DNA of 64,000 nucleotides from Saccoglossus kowalevskii (Eukaryota > Hemichordata > Enteropneusta > Harrimaniidae). The position numbers were made by a program, and so were the translations under genes. Position 1 is the stretch's first letter. Each line of letters opens with the position of its first letter. The stretch is from positions 130,880-194,879 of the forward strand of contig NW_003149279.1 of assembly GCF_000003605.2 (NCBI RefSeq), read 5' to 3'. Below the pieces are notes generated by a model that did not search any database, was not told the origin of the DNA, and worked only from the letters and a program-made list of their open reading frames with translations. Below are positions 50,051-63,374 of this stretch, piece by piece.

Positions 50051-53000
50051 ACAAATCAAATCGCCACGTCACTGGTCAATAAAACGCAAAATTGCCACAA
50101 ACACAGTAAACACGTAATAAATTGTTATCGAAAATCAGTCTAGTGGAAATGTGATTACTATACCGTATTTGAACAAATACAAAACAAAGTATTCTTTCTG
50201 ACAACATTCATTTTACCATTATCACACTGCGGGTGTATTGCAGAAGTCGCGTGTGGCTGAGCAAAGTTTCATTAAAATGCATTCAGTAAACGCTCTTAGG
50301 TTCACTGGTTGTATGCTACAATAGATACATTGCACTGTTATATACACCGTGTCTTGGCACGAAGATAACGCAGTTATAATATAAACTCGTACAAGTGATA
50401 AAATAAAACTATATAAATGCCTTTCGATGAGAAGACGAAATCTCATCTTCACTACGGCTTAATTTCCTACCAATATTCGATCCAATCGTTGAGACTAATA
50501 CAAACAGTACTCGATCTAAATTCCAAGATCTTCTGATCAGCTGTCGGTACTGATACATCATGGTGAGATTATTCCACTGCCCAAGTGTGTGATAAGGCAC
50601 ACTGAGTACACATTACAGTGGATTGTATGAGTCCAGATTACAGAACTTTCAATTTCAAATGTTTAATGTATGTCTTCTTTGTAATCAATTCGGAATTTCG
50701 CGTCAGACACACTAGTACTGCAACGGTAAATGTTTCAAGTACAATAATGTGCATTCTAACGGCAGGATGAGTGTATTCATTGAGTGTTCTTAACAATGAG
50801 CCATAGAAAAAATATGGTATTAAATTAATATACATGAGGTTGAATATTATTATTTTTTCGCACTCGGACGACGCCATTCCTGTCTGCATTCAATTTATTA
50901 TAGTATTCGATTTTTCCATCGACGCGATCGTGGGAAAAAGGAGAAACGCCCGGCTTATAGATTTACTGATGATACCTTACGTTGTACCGCGGCATGTCCG
51001 AAAGTGTGTATCATATGACCGATTCGTGAATATTGTACAATCGCCCCACTGTTTCCACGAGAAAATAAATATGGCCACTACTTTCTCATTTTATCAATGG
51101 TTATATTTACCATGACGAAATACAAGTCTTAGTTAATTGACAACGTTGCCAAAATTAAGAAATCATAGTAGTCTGAGCGGAAAATGATCCTGGATTAGTG
51201 CACAACATAAAACAGACACGGTTCGAATTATTGCCGTATCAGTTGGTGTACCATGGTTACCCATACATGTGGCTACGTACGACGAGGCAATCGTTAAATC
51301 ATGTTGTGACAAATACTGCATTTAATATTCCATTGAACATAACTTATAGAAAATTGTAATAAAGATATTTTAACATAAATTGAAAACATCACATTTATTT
51401 AAAACGGCCTTCCCTATAATACGGATAATAGTTGCACGTACCCATCTTGTAGTCGTCATATATTTCATTGTGTATACTTCATTGAAAATGCAAGAGCGCA
51501 TATCAAAATACAGTTCAAAATATAATCTCCGAAGAATATATGAAATATGAATTTTTTTACATTCGGAAATGTATGTAAATATCTTCTCTGTCGACAAAAC
51601 CGGCACAGAATGTTCTAAATCAATTGGTTTAATTTAATCAATCCTTGCTGTTAAATTACGACTAAATTAAGAGTCATTGAAAATTTGGAATGCTAATAAT
51701 AACGAAAATTAATAATTAATATATAATCATACTACTAATATTTAATAATTATAAATGTCTCTCAACACAATAATTCTAATAAAAGAATTAGTACAATGTA
51801 CAAGTGATTTATATCATCCTATTAATTTTACCAGTAATAAGTATGATCGATGTGAAATTGCACTCAATATATATATATATATATATAAACTATAATAAAC
51901 AAATATTAAAAGAAAAAAATGGATGTGCCTGCCTGTCGAGTAGTCTCCAATCCCATCAATTACAATGCCCCGTGGCAGCGACATGTTCAGTATCAATGAA
52001 GCCTCACATCGATTCAGCAGGTAGTCTTCATTGTTTCTTGAAGTCAAATGGCATTATGCAGTTTAAATGATTAATGCCGTGTATTGTAATTAACAATATT
52101 GGTAAATTCTATCGTGGCTGTACAAGTTACTTTCATTAGTATTATTACAAAGAGTGAGTGCAATCAGCTTAAATCATGTACTGATCCGAAGAATGTCATT
52201 GGAATAAGGTAGTAATAATACCAAAATTCGCGGTATTTTGAATGTCATACATTGCCTTTAGATACAACCACTTCTGCCTAACAGTCGGATTATGTGCTCT
52301 AGGTGATTTATGCATAGAAGGTTATAACGTTCTACAGAATTATATTATTATGGAGATTGTTAGACATACGAACAAAATTGAGAGTCAATTACTTCTGTAT
52401 TATATGCCAAATGTCACACTGATTCTAATGCAGTGATTGTCTAGTTATACAACGGATGACACTGTACTATATTATTGATTTCGACTTTTCAACTGAACAA
52501 AAACAATCCATTATGGCAAAATGCCAGGTATTTGTATTTTCAGAGTGCGACTGGAATTGACATATATATTTCTTCAAATTAATTGTATATACAAGCAATG
52601 AGTAAAGGAACAATTGGAAACCGATTGACGTATATGATTGCAAAATCAGTTGCTTTTACACAATTCCTTCAATATCCTTTTTAGTGATTGCATCTATTCA
52701 ATGCCTAAGGTATTATGTTAGGCATGCATTGAATATATATAGTTAGAGCGAATGTGACCTAATATCAATATGCCCGGGGAATCTTGGCGTGTGTGAACTG
52801 AAAAAAAGCACGCCATTATCATCTGTGGTTTACGATTTTTTCAAAGAGCGGTGTAGCGTTTATGACACAAAAGTAATGGGAGGTAATGATTTTCTCGGAA
52901 AAATAAACGTGACGTCAATACTACATCTGAATATAGTAAATGGTACAATGAAGTAGGTAACTAAGGTTCCCAAGTAAGATATCGCAGTTTGCACGTGGAG

Positions 53001-54142
53001 TTCCACTACAGCTGTGGCCTATAGTAGGGAACAGTATGTCGATTTCAACGCGAGTACCGAGAACGAAAAATCAAGGCTCGTTTGCCTGCAATTCTCTTAT
53101 TTTTCGAGCACGTATTTAGCCGTTTAAATCAAAGAAAGCAGCGATCGTATGCAGATAAGTGTATCATCACGTAACATGATCTGTTGTGTTTTAAATTGAA
53201 GCACGGATTTGAAAAATACCGAATATCCACACACACGAGAGGCGCACACACTCTCATGTGTGAAATATGGGACATCATGAAACTACGCCAGTGGATTGCA
53301 ATTACATTTCGGTTCAACGAGATTAGTATTGGACGTGATTAAGATTTGCACATGTATACTATAAAATGCGTATTTAACCTTAAACCAATCATACAACGTG
53401 TAAAGACACCATAGGGATATAGGGGAGTTCACTACTTGATCTATCTAACAGCATACATGTAAGACTGAGGAAATAGGATCGGACCTATGCATATTAACAC
53501 GGCGTAAACGTGTTCTATAATGAGTCTACACACACCTATGTGTGTGATGCTGCGGTAAATTTAATGTACACCCACTCACTGATTTTACTCTGTCGTGTCA
53601 GAATTATCATTAACTCAGAATTGAAATTATCACAGTAAAAATGAAAAAGGTTTAGAAGTGACCAAAAAGCAAACACCGGTATGTCAGTTTGTCTTCAGAC
53701 CTTTGTTGTTTACGGCACTGAAGTTGGCTTATATGTTATACGCGGATTTTGATGTATATACCACCTCATCGGAGATTATGTCATTTTGATTAGGAAGATT
53801 GGACAGCTGCGTTTCTGTGCAAGCAAGGAAGGTTTAAATTGGACACTCGATAATAGAACTCAAACTATTAGGATTGACGCCATTCAACCTTTGCAGTAAC
53901 TAACCAATTTCCGCTTGTTTATAAGTACACTTTCCCAGAAAGGTTTTATGAAAATACGACGCAATGTCGAGGGTTACAACGCTCACAATGCAGGTTGAGA
54001 TACCGTAATTGCTACCAAATAACCCACATCATACGAATAACAACTAGCGGTTGAAAATATGACGTTAAATGACAACCATGGCGACACAGACTGGTGATCC
54101 AGAACCTAGAAAAATAAACTGACGGATGTATACGGTTTGCTA
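50051..54142. other. No convincing gene
   Basis: A 93-codon ATG frame at 50834-51115 is CpG-richer than its flanks but lacks any recognisable feature. A full CRE (TGACGTCA) is at 52910-52917. The rest is AT-rich non-coding sequence. Confidence 0.45.
51867..51887. repeat. (AT)n microsatellite
   Basis: An uninterrupted AT dinucleotide run of about 21 bp. Confidence 0.95.
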
Positions 54143-54183
<41 letters not shown>

Positions 54184-54184
54184 G
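54143..54184. repeat. (GT)n(GC)n(GT)n microsatellite, Z-DNA prone
   Basis: A GT run leads into a short GC run (about 54169-54176) and back to GT. Alternating purine-pyrimidine of this kind can adopt Z-DNA. A minus-strand open frame across it is a by-product. Confidence 0.95.
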
Positions 54185-54589
54185 GTGTATAGAGATATGC
54201 ATGAGAAGGTGGGGTGTTAACGCACTGAATCATGCGGCAATACCAAACAACAGAATGGTTAGTACGCTAGAAAAGCTGTGAATGCGATGTGATAACGCTA
54301 GCCGTGCCGATCACGATAACAGTAAACGAGACAACGTCAAATCGGAATAGACTCACAATGGTCAATAGTTCATTCAACAGTCGCATAGTATGCTATTTGG
54401 CCGATCACAACAATTCACATAATTGTAACCCAATGAAAACACAATTCTATACTAATTACCTTCTAGCAGCAGTCATATCTGTGAAAATACTGTATTTCTA
54501 TTGAAGAGTCCTCGCTGTGACAATCACCATTACATCAAAGTCGTTGCATGCAACGGTCGATATGTTCCTAGACACAGTGCGACCACTGT

Positions 54590-54808
54590 ATGTCGGTGAT
54601 GCCGCAGTGTCTAATAATGTCGTATTCACAAGCTTCTATTTGTGAACGCAAATATGAGCTGACGTGTGATGGCGCTCTACAACATATCAGTGTCAACGTA
54701 GTCTTCAAAATGCATGCATTGAACAAACTAAACTATATTCCTCGAAAATTACCTCAAGAGCCTGTTGGCGCAAACTTAAACTTAGAAATAAATGGTATGT
54801 CTATTTAA
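54590..54808 (+). other. Coding-like open frame, unknown
   Basis: Seventy-two open codons with mixed composition, including SICERKYELTCDGALQHIS and RKLPQEPVGANLNLEI, end in TAA. It lacks a good ATG at the start and clear splice sites. It may be a terminal exon or debris. Confidence 0.18.
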
Positions 54809-57800
54809 AATCATATGCTGCAATGACATAAAACAAATATGAATGGTTTTGGAATATATTCGCCGCTCAAAATGACAAATAGATATCCACACGTAGACCA
54901 GATCGAAGATATGTTGTAAATGTTACGTTTTAAATGAGTTGCTCGTGGTGCTTTACCTCATGAAATATATGATTGCGAATTACATAATATGTTGTACAAT
55001 ATCCCGATGGGTGATCAATGTCCATGGTTACCGCATTCATATATATACTCTGTCTGAATGACAGCTGCTACAAATTATACGAACTAACATGACACGTAAG
55101 TTGAAATGAAATTGTAATAGGGGAAAGGGGAAATTCAATATAGGCATTGACGTAAACATAATGCACTGCTCGAATACAATCTCGTGGGATGTAATCACTG
55201 TGCTATTGTATGTGATTCGAAATGATTGTTGACTCACTTCAGTTGATTTAAAGAATAGAGTTATGCTTATTGAATGTTAAAATGAATAAAAACTGCATGC
55301 TGTTTTCAGTAGAAGCTGAATATGAACGAGCGTTGTCAACGTCCGTGTACGTAGCACAGACTATATGTGTAAGGCTCAAATTACAGAGAGATCAAATGTT
55401 AATATTGAGGAAGGATTGGGCTATTCCTTGAAGCGTCTGACGTCCATCCAGCAATTATTGAAAAAAAGTGTTGAACTAAATAGATCTTGTTTTGTGAGTT
55501 TTTAAAAACAACTGTGGCTTGTTGAAGTATTAATTTCAATTTCTTGGTTTCTTTTTTTGTTCCGCTCGTTCGTCTGTCTTTGTGTCGTATATTGTTTCGG
55601 TTTCGGGACTTGAGCGTACTCCCACTCTATCCATGTTGTAATAATAATTATTTTTTTGGTAATCGAGCAGGCGTGGTATACATTTTGAACTAGAACATAC
55701 ATGTGTACATATATTGCACATTTCGACGTCTTGATACATATCATTTTCTCTCATACCAGACACAAAATGGCTGACTGATGACTATTTTGTTTTTACTAAT
55801 GTTGTTAAAAGCCTTGAATGAAATCTTTAAACACAAATACACAATTTGCGATAGGATTTGAACTAATATTACCGGCAGGCGGGCATTTTTTTTTGTAAGC
55901 TCCAAGCACAGTTTCTCTTGAATAAAAGTACATCTTTTCCATCATTTGTGTTACTGATTCAATATGGCCGACTGGCAGCCAATTTTATGTAAAAGCGTTA
56001 AATCGTCGTTTGTGATTCGGGCAAATATAGTCGATTGGTGGCAATTTTCTATTTTATGGTGTAGTTTACATGCCCGTTCATTTTCAATGCAATGGTCGTC
56101 TCCATAAATACACCGATGGAATATCAAGAGATACATCTGTGCAAACAAAAAGGTTAAGTTGAAACAATACATGATGATATGTAATGATGATATGTAAAAA
56201 GTCAACATTTCATCATTGCTCAAACATACATTATTAATTACCTTCAAAACATTTTTACCAAGTGCAATTACATATACACGTGCATCACTATTACTTCTGA
56301 GCTATGTTTTTCTTTGTTATTTCATATTGTTGAGTTCATAAAATTTGGTGGGGACTGTGTCATTTTGTTTTGTTCTTCAGCTATGCCATTAGTGGAAAGA
56401 ATTCTGCCAGTATTGTATTGATTTTGGTTGCAATTGAAAAAATATTATTGATGACAACACTGTATCTTGTGTATATTCCATGACAAAGACTTAATACTAT
56501 AGAGTTACATTACATATACATTATAACTAGGCCATACGGTACTTTGACTGATGTACTGCCTGTTGTGTTAAATTTCATATTTTTTTACTCACAATGTTTT
56601 TATTAGGATGTGGATTTCCAAACAAGATTTCTGCATACACGCTTTTATTAAAACATGTTGTATACTGGACTTCGATATTAGAGCTGTGTGCACTGTGTTG
56701 TCGCATAGGATATCTGGTACATATACCGTAATTGCTTTGTATCTACAACCAATGTAATGTTTAATTTCACAGATGTCCCGAGGTTCGCTATGATATTTAT
56801 TCTATGTCATCTTTTTCTTTTGTTTTCATTTATAATTTCAAACAAATGTTCACACAATTTAATTTTCAAAACCCATAAGTTTTTCTCTCAGGGATCACTA
56901 TTCATATTGACTATTGGCCACGAATATAATAAGCAAGTCGTTACAAAAATAATTTCGCACGTACATTGTATATTATATAAATAAACCAATCAAGGGGTAA
57001 TTAATTAATTAATTAATTAATATTTATATTACATTACTACTTCAGTACAAAAGGTTATTGTATATTATATGCATATCGTCTATGCTACCCTAAAAACGCT
57101 ATTGTTTTTTAATGTACCAAAAATAACATTAGAGAAACATCTTGGGGTACTTTGAATCACGCATTTAGTTGTAGTGATACATCTTGATTTAAAGAAACAT
57201 TTTTATGTGTTGCTACTTTGTGGAACGAACTGGAATTCAATAAGTGTTGGGCAATAATACTAATCCCTGAAGAGATTCTGAAAGCATTGTATCTCTGAAA
57301 AATATCACTACGCGAGTTAGGTTTTTCGCTAAAGACATCAGCAAAAAGCTGATTAGATTTATTGGATGTTTCAAACAAATGCATCACCCCCCTGGGACGC
57401 CAATAATGTACGCAATCCTGTATTCAAAACAAATGCTTTTCAAAGAAGAAATTGCATTTTGAATATTTGTATTTGACGAGCTTCATTTATTTGATAATCA
57501 TAGTAGCTAACGTTTATAATTAAAAGGCTTTTAAAAGTCGATCGTGGAGAATGTTCAAAGAGATGTACCACAGATTAATAGTGCAGCAAAATCAATTTGG
57601 CTGCAATGATTCCCAATTACAGATACAACAAACGACGAGGAAGGTCAGGCTTTGCTGCATTATCTTTTACGCGGCCATAAAATTGAATCCAAACGATGCG
57701 ATTCGCGATACAGTTTACTGAAGCCAGTACTTTAGAATCGTTCTCATCAGTGGATGTTTAATCCTGTGGCAGTGAAATGCTGAATCTGTAAATAGGATCA

Positions 57801-57940
57801 GGGATAAGGTTTAGGTTTGTCTGATGATGAAATACCGCCGACTTAAGGATGTCTGTATCCTTTGCCATTACAAGCAATGAAAAAATAATGAATATAAAGT
57901 ATCATTACCCGTAAGACAAATCTGCCTGATTTTTCCTCAA
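54809..57940. other. No gene seen
   Basis: AT-rich sequence with a (TTAA)n run at 56998-57022. A 76-codon minus-strand frame at 57157-57387 was inspected and not recognised. A small candidate exon at 55065-55095 (good splice sites, 31 nt) is too short to call. Confidence 0.45.
56998..57022. repeat. (TTAA)n microsatellite
   Basis: About six tandem TTAA units. Confidence 0.95.
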
Positions 57941-58316
57941 AATGATGTAAATCGCTTTGTTCCTGTTGGTAACGATGATAATAATGATGCGACGTTCCAA
58001 CTAAGAAGTTTTAAAGATTTGAGCTTTAATGCATATGATCGTTTATTTTTAGATTTTTACAGACATATTGGTTCGCTTTTTTTGTTAATGGTAGACTCGA
58101 TGCGGTCAGGATGAAGGTTATTTCACGTGTGTTAAAGGTCATGTTGGTAGTTATATAGATTATTTGTTGACAAATTTGCATGATTATGACCGATTTAGTA
58201 AATTTGGTTTCTCTGATAGACCGGAATCAGACCACCATCGTGTATTTTCAGTTCAATTGCTCCTATTGCTATATATTCCTATATACTTTAATCACGTTTT
58301 GAAAAAAAAATCATAG
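57941..58316 (+). pseudogene. LINE (non-LTR retrotransposon) endonuclease remnant
   Basis: Three consecutive frame segments read together as the C-terminal half of an AP-type endonuclease domain (EEP fold) of a non-LTR retrotransposon. Segment 1 (from 57941) contains NDVNRFVPVGNDDNND and NAYDRLFLDFYRHIG. A frame change in a T-run near 58076-58084 leads to VNGRLDAVRMK. A second change near 58114 leads to GYFTCVKG, then SYIDYLLTN (58161 on), then DRPESDHHRV, the SDH signature with the catalytic histidine region. A stop follows at 58314. In intact elements this domain nicks target DNA for target-primed reverse transcription. Here two frameshifts and the absence of the reverse transcriptase show a dead fragment. 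Weaker matches may begin a little upstream (TNLPDF, near 57915). Confidence 0.72.
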
Positions 58317-61040
58317 AAAATGTTCTTATAGTATGATAGAAAAAAATCTACTTCATTGAAGCCGAGACAATTGTTGTTACTTGCCATCTGGTACATAGCA
58401 AACTCTTGGAATTTAATTGCCGAATCTTCTAGCGAAGCAACTGCACACATGACACTTCATCGCACAGCAACACTATTAATTATAGAAAACCTCAATATCG
58501 AAAATGAATGCCAGAACGATTCTATTTTTTCAAATTATGTTTTAGACATGGATATCACCATGAAATATGTGACCTGACTAAATTAAACATACACACAGGA
58601 ATGCATACCAAGTTGTACTGCACGTTTACGGATTCTAAAAACGCATTTGATAGATTATGAAACATGTTGCGTTCAATGTATGAAATCGTAACTACCTACT
58701 ATAGTAATTTTGTTTAAGTTTGAGTGCAGCGGGAAAGCGTTCTAGCCCCTTTGTTTGTTTTTTTTGACAATTTATACTTTTTGTTGTGTAGTTTCATTTA
58801 TGGAAAAAAAGTACAAGAATTGGATTTGTAAAACAGTATATCGTAGACAACATGTGGTAAAAATTTAGTACGTCGAAAGCAGCCATGTTAACACAGCACA
58901 ATACTTTGTGTCTATAATAATAATAATAAATCTAGCGTGTTACACGCGTAATCTGATGATGAGCAACTCTACTACCGTGACGATGTGCGTCTGGGTTTTG
59001 TTGCGTTACACATGAGGTTTTATGGTGATTAATGATGTATATAAGATTACTTATATAATCTTTGCGTTATCCAGGTGCATGACATTTCGCTAATGGATTA
59101 AACAAACCTCACGAATCATTTAAATGGAGAATTATGTATTAATGCGCAGTATAATTAATTATTCATATTTAAAACATTGGAGAAAAAAGTATATAGAAAT
59201 ATAATTAATATAATCAACAGCACAGATAAATAGTATTAGTGGAAATACTTGACGAATTTCTTATTGTCAGATTCTTTAAAAAATGTTTTGAGGCGAATTT
59301 ACCGAGTTATGAGTTTGGCTCCCGTGTTTTATGTTTGTATGTTCGGCTACGTGACTGTAATTTCGATTCCTTTTTTTTTTTATCTCAAGTGGTCTTCGCT
59401 GCATGTTGGCCATATTTGTCGCTGAAGAAATTCGTACATGGGTAGGTCGTTCTGACCATGAATATACAAGTTTGTATTCGTGTTATATATCCACACGTTG
59501 CTGGTGACGTGGAAGTTTCGAATTGCGCATCATTTGCGATTTATTACAACATTATACCCTTTAACCCAAACTCACTCACAATTGTCACAATTTTACTAAT
59601 CATAAACTGTACAGATTTGGAAACATCGACTTTTATCGACTTTTTTCTGACTTTTTTTTCGTCAGCAACATGAAGAAACTGTTGGGTATCTGTTTATCAA
59701 CTGCATTCTTGTTTAGGTAGGAACATGTGGAAAAACGACAACGAACTGCCGGTAGCATGTCTGTAGCTAATAAATAACAACGGCATATGAATGGAATTCT
59801 TGACGCGAACCCATAGTCTACAGCATCACGAACCCACCTGTACAATTTACAGGTCAATCGCGTGTTAAAAATTCAGGTAATGTTTAAACAAGTATTGGCC
59901 TTTCTTATTCGCCTACATGTGTGCGTGTGTTTTCTCACATTCAAGTTTTCTTTCCTATTTGTTGTTTTAATTATATCTCTTAGCTTCTGTATTTCTATTT
60001 ATAGAATGAATAAATGTGATTTAAATAGATAAATAGTGCAAAGAAGAAATTGTAGATAATTAGTCACAGTATGTATGAGATCGAAAAAAAATGGGAATAC
60101 TGATGTGGGATTCGTTCGTCCATTCGTACCTATTTCTCGGCACGATGTCTTGTTTCTCTGGCTCAAAATACACATCTTCACTTTTAAACATAATTTCATT
60201 GTCTTTATATGATTCTAATATATCAATAGCACTACAAATATCGACGGGATTTGTTCATTTATAAAACTGTACATTCTTGTAACCGTGTATACATGCGATC
60301 TGATGCTAGCCATACTACGTTAAATTATAATCTCTTTTTCCAATTTTGTACATCTCATTTACACCAGGAATTACAAAAGTTTATCTTTAGTAGTATAAAC
60401 ATAACAGTTCCCCCCCCCCGATGTTAAGATGTATATATTGTGTTGTGTCATATCTGTAATGTTGTTATCTGATATATGAACATCTATGCATCGACACGCT
60501 ATTTTTTATGTACTATCCAAACAATAGATAAAAACAGAAGCAAGAATGCATATGTGAAGTATATATAACAAACAAATTATCGCACAAACCGAATATAATG
60601 AATCGATAGTAACGTGATTAGAGTTAAGATTACAATCATTCCAGAGACGTCTCAAGATAAAACATTCGCTTATGATCTATACACGATCTTATAACCTCAG
60701 TGGAGTTTAAATTGAGATACACTTTGCTTCAAAGTGACGATGAAATTTCACAGTAATTGCATGTGTTTTAAATCTATTCCCAACGGATCTTCTTGCCTTC
60801 AAGAAAGATATACGATTAGGATACGCATTTCAGTATGATTATCTATCAGATGTTTCAACTATAAAGCATATTTATATACTTTTTTCAGATCGCTTTTCAT
60901 GTACCTAATTTCCCATTTTTTCTAGACAGACATTTGATCGCAAATCTGGGTTTTCCCGGAAAGTCATCCAAGTCTAATTATAAAGCATCGAATCAAACCC
61001 AACGTAATTGCAAGTGTACTTCGTGTGACTTTTTTTTCAG
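58317..61040. other. No gene seen
   Basis: AT-rich sequence with a C10 run at 60410-60419. Open frames at 58356-58577, 59239-59445 and 59633-59857 have no supporting features. Confidence 0.5.
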
Positions 61041-61252
61041 TAGTAGCGATTACTGGCATTATGCTATTCCTCCTCCGTGTATTGAATCATGTCGTCACTG
61101 TTTGTGACATGTCGTGTTGTGAACAGTCGAGCGATGACGTATTTGCTGTTGTGTTTCCGTTAAATTTTCAGTTTTGTGATACAAATCAATACAATAACTA
61201 TCAAGTAACAACCACAACGTTAACAGCTTTCAAGAATGAAAAAGTGGCTTAG
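61041..61252 (+). other. Candidate terminal exon with one hydrophobic segment
   Basis: A strong acceptor (GTGTGACTTTTTTTTCAG) is followed by a frame open for 69 codons to TAG. It starts VVAITGIMLFLLRVLNHVV, possibly a membrane segment, followed by a Cys/Ser/Asp stretch and a polar tail containing TNQYNNYQVTTTTLTAF. The preceding exon is not identified. No family is recognised. Confidence 0.25.
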
Positions 61253-62692
61253 CTCGAAGCTTAAGAGCTTTCACTTGCGAAAACATTTTATCCACAAAAA
61301 CGTCCGCGACCCATTTTCCCTAAGTTTGATCGATTAATATTTATTTTGTATACAATCAAGTGAACCAATGACCAATCATACCACAAAATATCTGACAATT
61401 TTAAAAAATGTTAAAACTACATTAAATGATAACACGGAGAATGATCAATCTGTGAATCTTAATGTGAATTCTCGATTTTCCCCCACATTTATATCTATAA
61501 AGATTGGCCTATTTTTAAAAATAGTTCATGCGTGGTTTTTCGTGTTATTCCTTTACGTATATCTTTTGTTATACGCTCGTTACATTTACAATAATGAAAC
61601 ACATCGTGTTATAGCAAGTAAAACATCACTATGTCACCGCCCGTTGCTCTAATGATGTTAATTATTTTTTTATATAGCAAAAGTGCAAAAAAACACCTAC
61701 CCACTCATGATACTGAGTTAAAAGTCACTCTATTCGCCACAAATGGAAGGCGCCCATGGCTCGAAGTACTCACTAGTAGAACTGTGACAATGTGTGCATT
61801 TTATCGCAGGTTTCGCGATACGAATAAAACTACAGGGAATGTGCAGAGCGTGTTTTAATGCCCATTAAGTAATAGTACAACACAAATCTCAATATCGCTT
61901 TTATCAGGAAGTAAACGAAGCAGCCACTTTTTAACTGTGAGTTTGTACTTAGACATACACCGTTGAAATGTACTTGTCTCCCAAATTCTACAATCTAAAC
62001 GATCACAGATTAGTGATGCTATACATCGACAGAAAAGCATGTTGCACTTGGAGTACATCTATCAGTTACCATAGTAACGTCACAATCTGAGCAGTGATTT
62101 AATTTATCTCATGGACAGTGATGAATAGTTGGAAACAATAAACTGCACGAATATTGTCAAGATGAAATGATTAACGTTCTTTTTTTCTTAATCGATTACT
62201 TTTATTTGTTGCACGTGTTCTTTCATTCGAATAGTAACTCGAATTTCAAGAATACCTTTTTTTCACGAAGCAATGCGGCTTGATATGTCAATAAACTTTT
62301 ATAGACATTGTGTTGGTGTCTGTGTGGGTGTACGCTTTTAGCGACAAACACTGCAAAGTATTATACTACACTTTCATTCACTGCGCAACTGGTTTCATTT
62401 AAATTCTAAATTTAATCTCTTTCTAGTTTGTATGGTAACACGCATATTGCATTGCAAAGGATGGAATGGCGTTGCTAAGGACGTCTGAGTGAGCCCTATT
62501 TTTAAATACGTAATACGTAATAATATTTCAAACGCGAATTCGTGTTTGGATCTAAACTCATCTAAATCATCTGCATTCCAGTTTAGATTCGCTGGTTCTT
62601 ATAGCACATTGTATGCAAACAAATATGCCAACCGAATACAACTTCATCGAATTTATCGAATCAAATATTTATACCTACAATGTAGAGGTGTG
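61253..62692. other. No gene seen
   Basis: AT-rich sequence. The 94-codon frame at 61368-61652 and the 75-codon frame at 61631-61858 overlap and lack splice or domain support. Confidence 0.45.
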
Positions 62693-62716
62693 ATGGACAG
62701 CAGCTTGGAGGTTAAG
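62693..62716 (+). other. Candidate first coding exon (ATG to strong donor)
   Basis: An ATG in good context (GTGATGG, G at -3 and +4) opens MDSSLEVK and runs straight into GTTAAG|GTAAGTAATT, an almost ideal donor. It is phase 0. It lies at the left edge of the CpG-rich block at 62740-63250. The matching second exon was not found in phase. Confidence 0.25.
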
Positions 62717-62756
62717 GTAAGTAATTATTGCATGACCGGCGTATGGTATTTATTAA

Positions 62757-63020
62757 TTGTTGTATTACTTACAACAATGCCACGTGATACTGAAAGGGGA
62801 CGCGGTGGTCGTCGCGCAGCGCGTGTTTGAATTTCACGTAATCAAACAATGTATATTACACGCGTGCGTTGTTGCTATGAGTCCCATATCAAACAGGACG
62901 CGACGCGGCGCGGTGCGACAACCACTGAAACGCATGCGCGAGATATATAGGACTCATATAAACAAAGATGGCGACTTTGATGAATACAAACTGAGACGAT
63001 TCCAAGCCTTAATTAGGTAA
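62757..63020 (+). other. CpG-rich promoter or exon block
   Basis: This is the most CpG-dense stretch of the right end. One frame is open for 87 codons. Its second half, from an ATG at 62877, is basic and polar (SNRTRRGAVRQPLKRMREIY, then HINKDGDFDEYKLRRF) and ends TTAG|GTAATT, so it could splice at 63016 or stop at 63018. The string AAGATGGCGAC at about 62967 is YY1-like, as at many transcription starts. It could be promoter plus first exon of a gene running right, with the 30-bp minisatellite in its first intron. Confidence 0.3.
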
Positions 63021-63353
63021 TTTTTAGGTGATTGGAAGGTATCGAAGAAGTCACCGGTGGTAATCAGTGCAAGTCGTGCCCAGGTCAAACCTCATATTTG
63101 TGATTTCAATTTGAAGAGCACATTGGATTGTTGGGAAATCAATATTTATCAACAGAAATGTCGCACATGCACATCGCGACGACCACGCGCATTAAACACT
63201 ATTACGTTTAGCTCCTCAAATAATATGTTTCATTCGCTCTCGAATTCGTCATCGCGTCTATTGGCGAACTGATCTATGTTAACATGGGAATGATAATTGG
63301 GCACGTTCTTTAGCTGAAAAAATCGTTTACAAATAGAATATACCCTGATAGAA

Positions 63354-63374
63354 AACCAAACCAAACCAAACCAA
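63354..63374. repeat. (CCAAA)4 pentamer run
   Basis: Four CCAAA units lead directly into the 30-bp minisatellite. Confidence 0.9.

Noticed and set aside
54012-54233. Minus-strand frame containing a run of alternating Thr-His
   Set aside because: It is the translation of the (GT)n/(GC)n microsatellite.
55845-55885. Minus-strand TAGTTCAAATCC resembling a tRNA B box
   Set aside because: The implied T-arm does not pair, and no A box or acceptor stem is found at the right distance.
57157-57387. 76-codon minus-strand frame near the LINE remnant
   Set aside because: It is on the opposite strand to the LINE piece, matches no recognised retrotransposon domain, and has no splice or start support.
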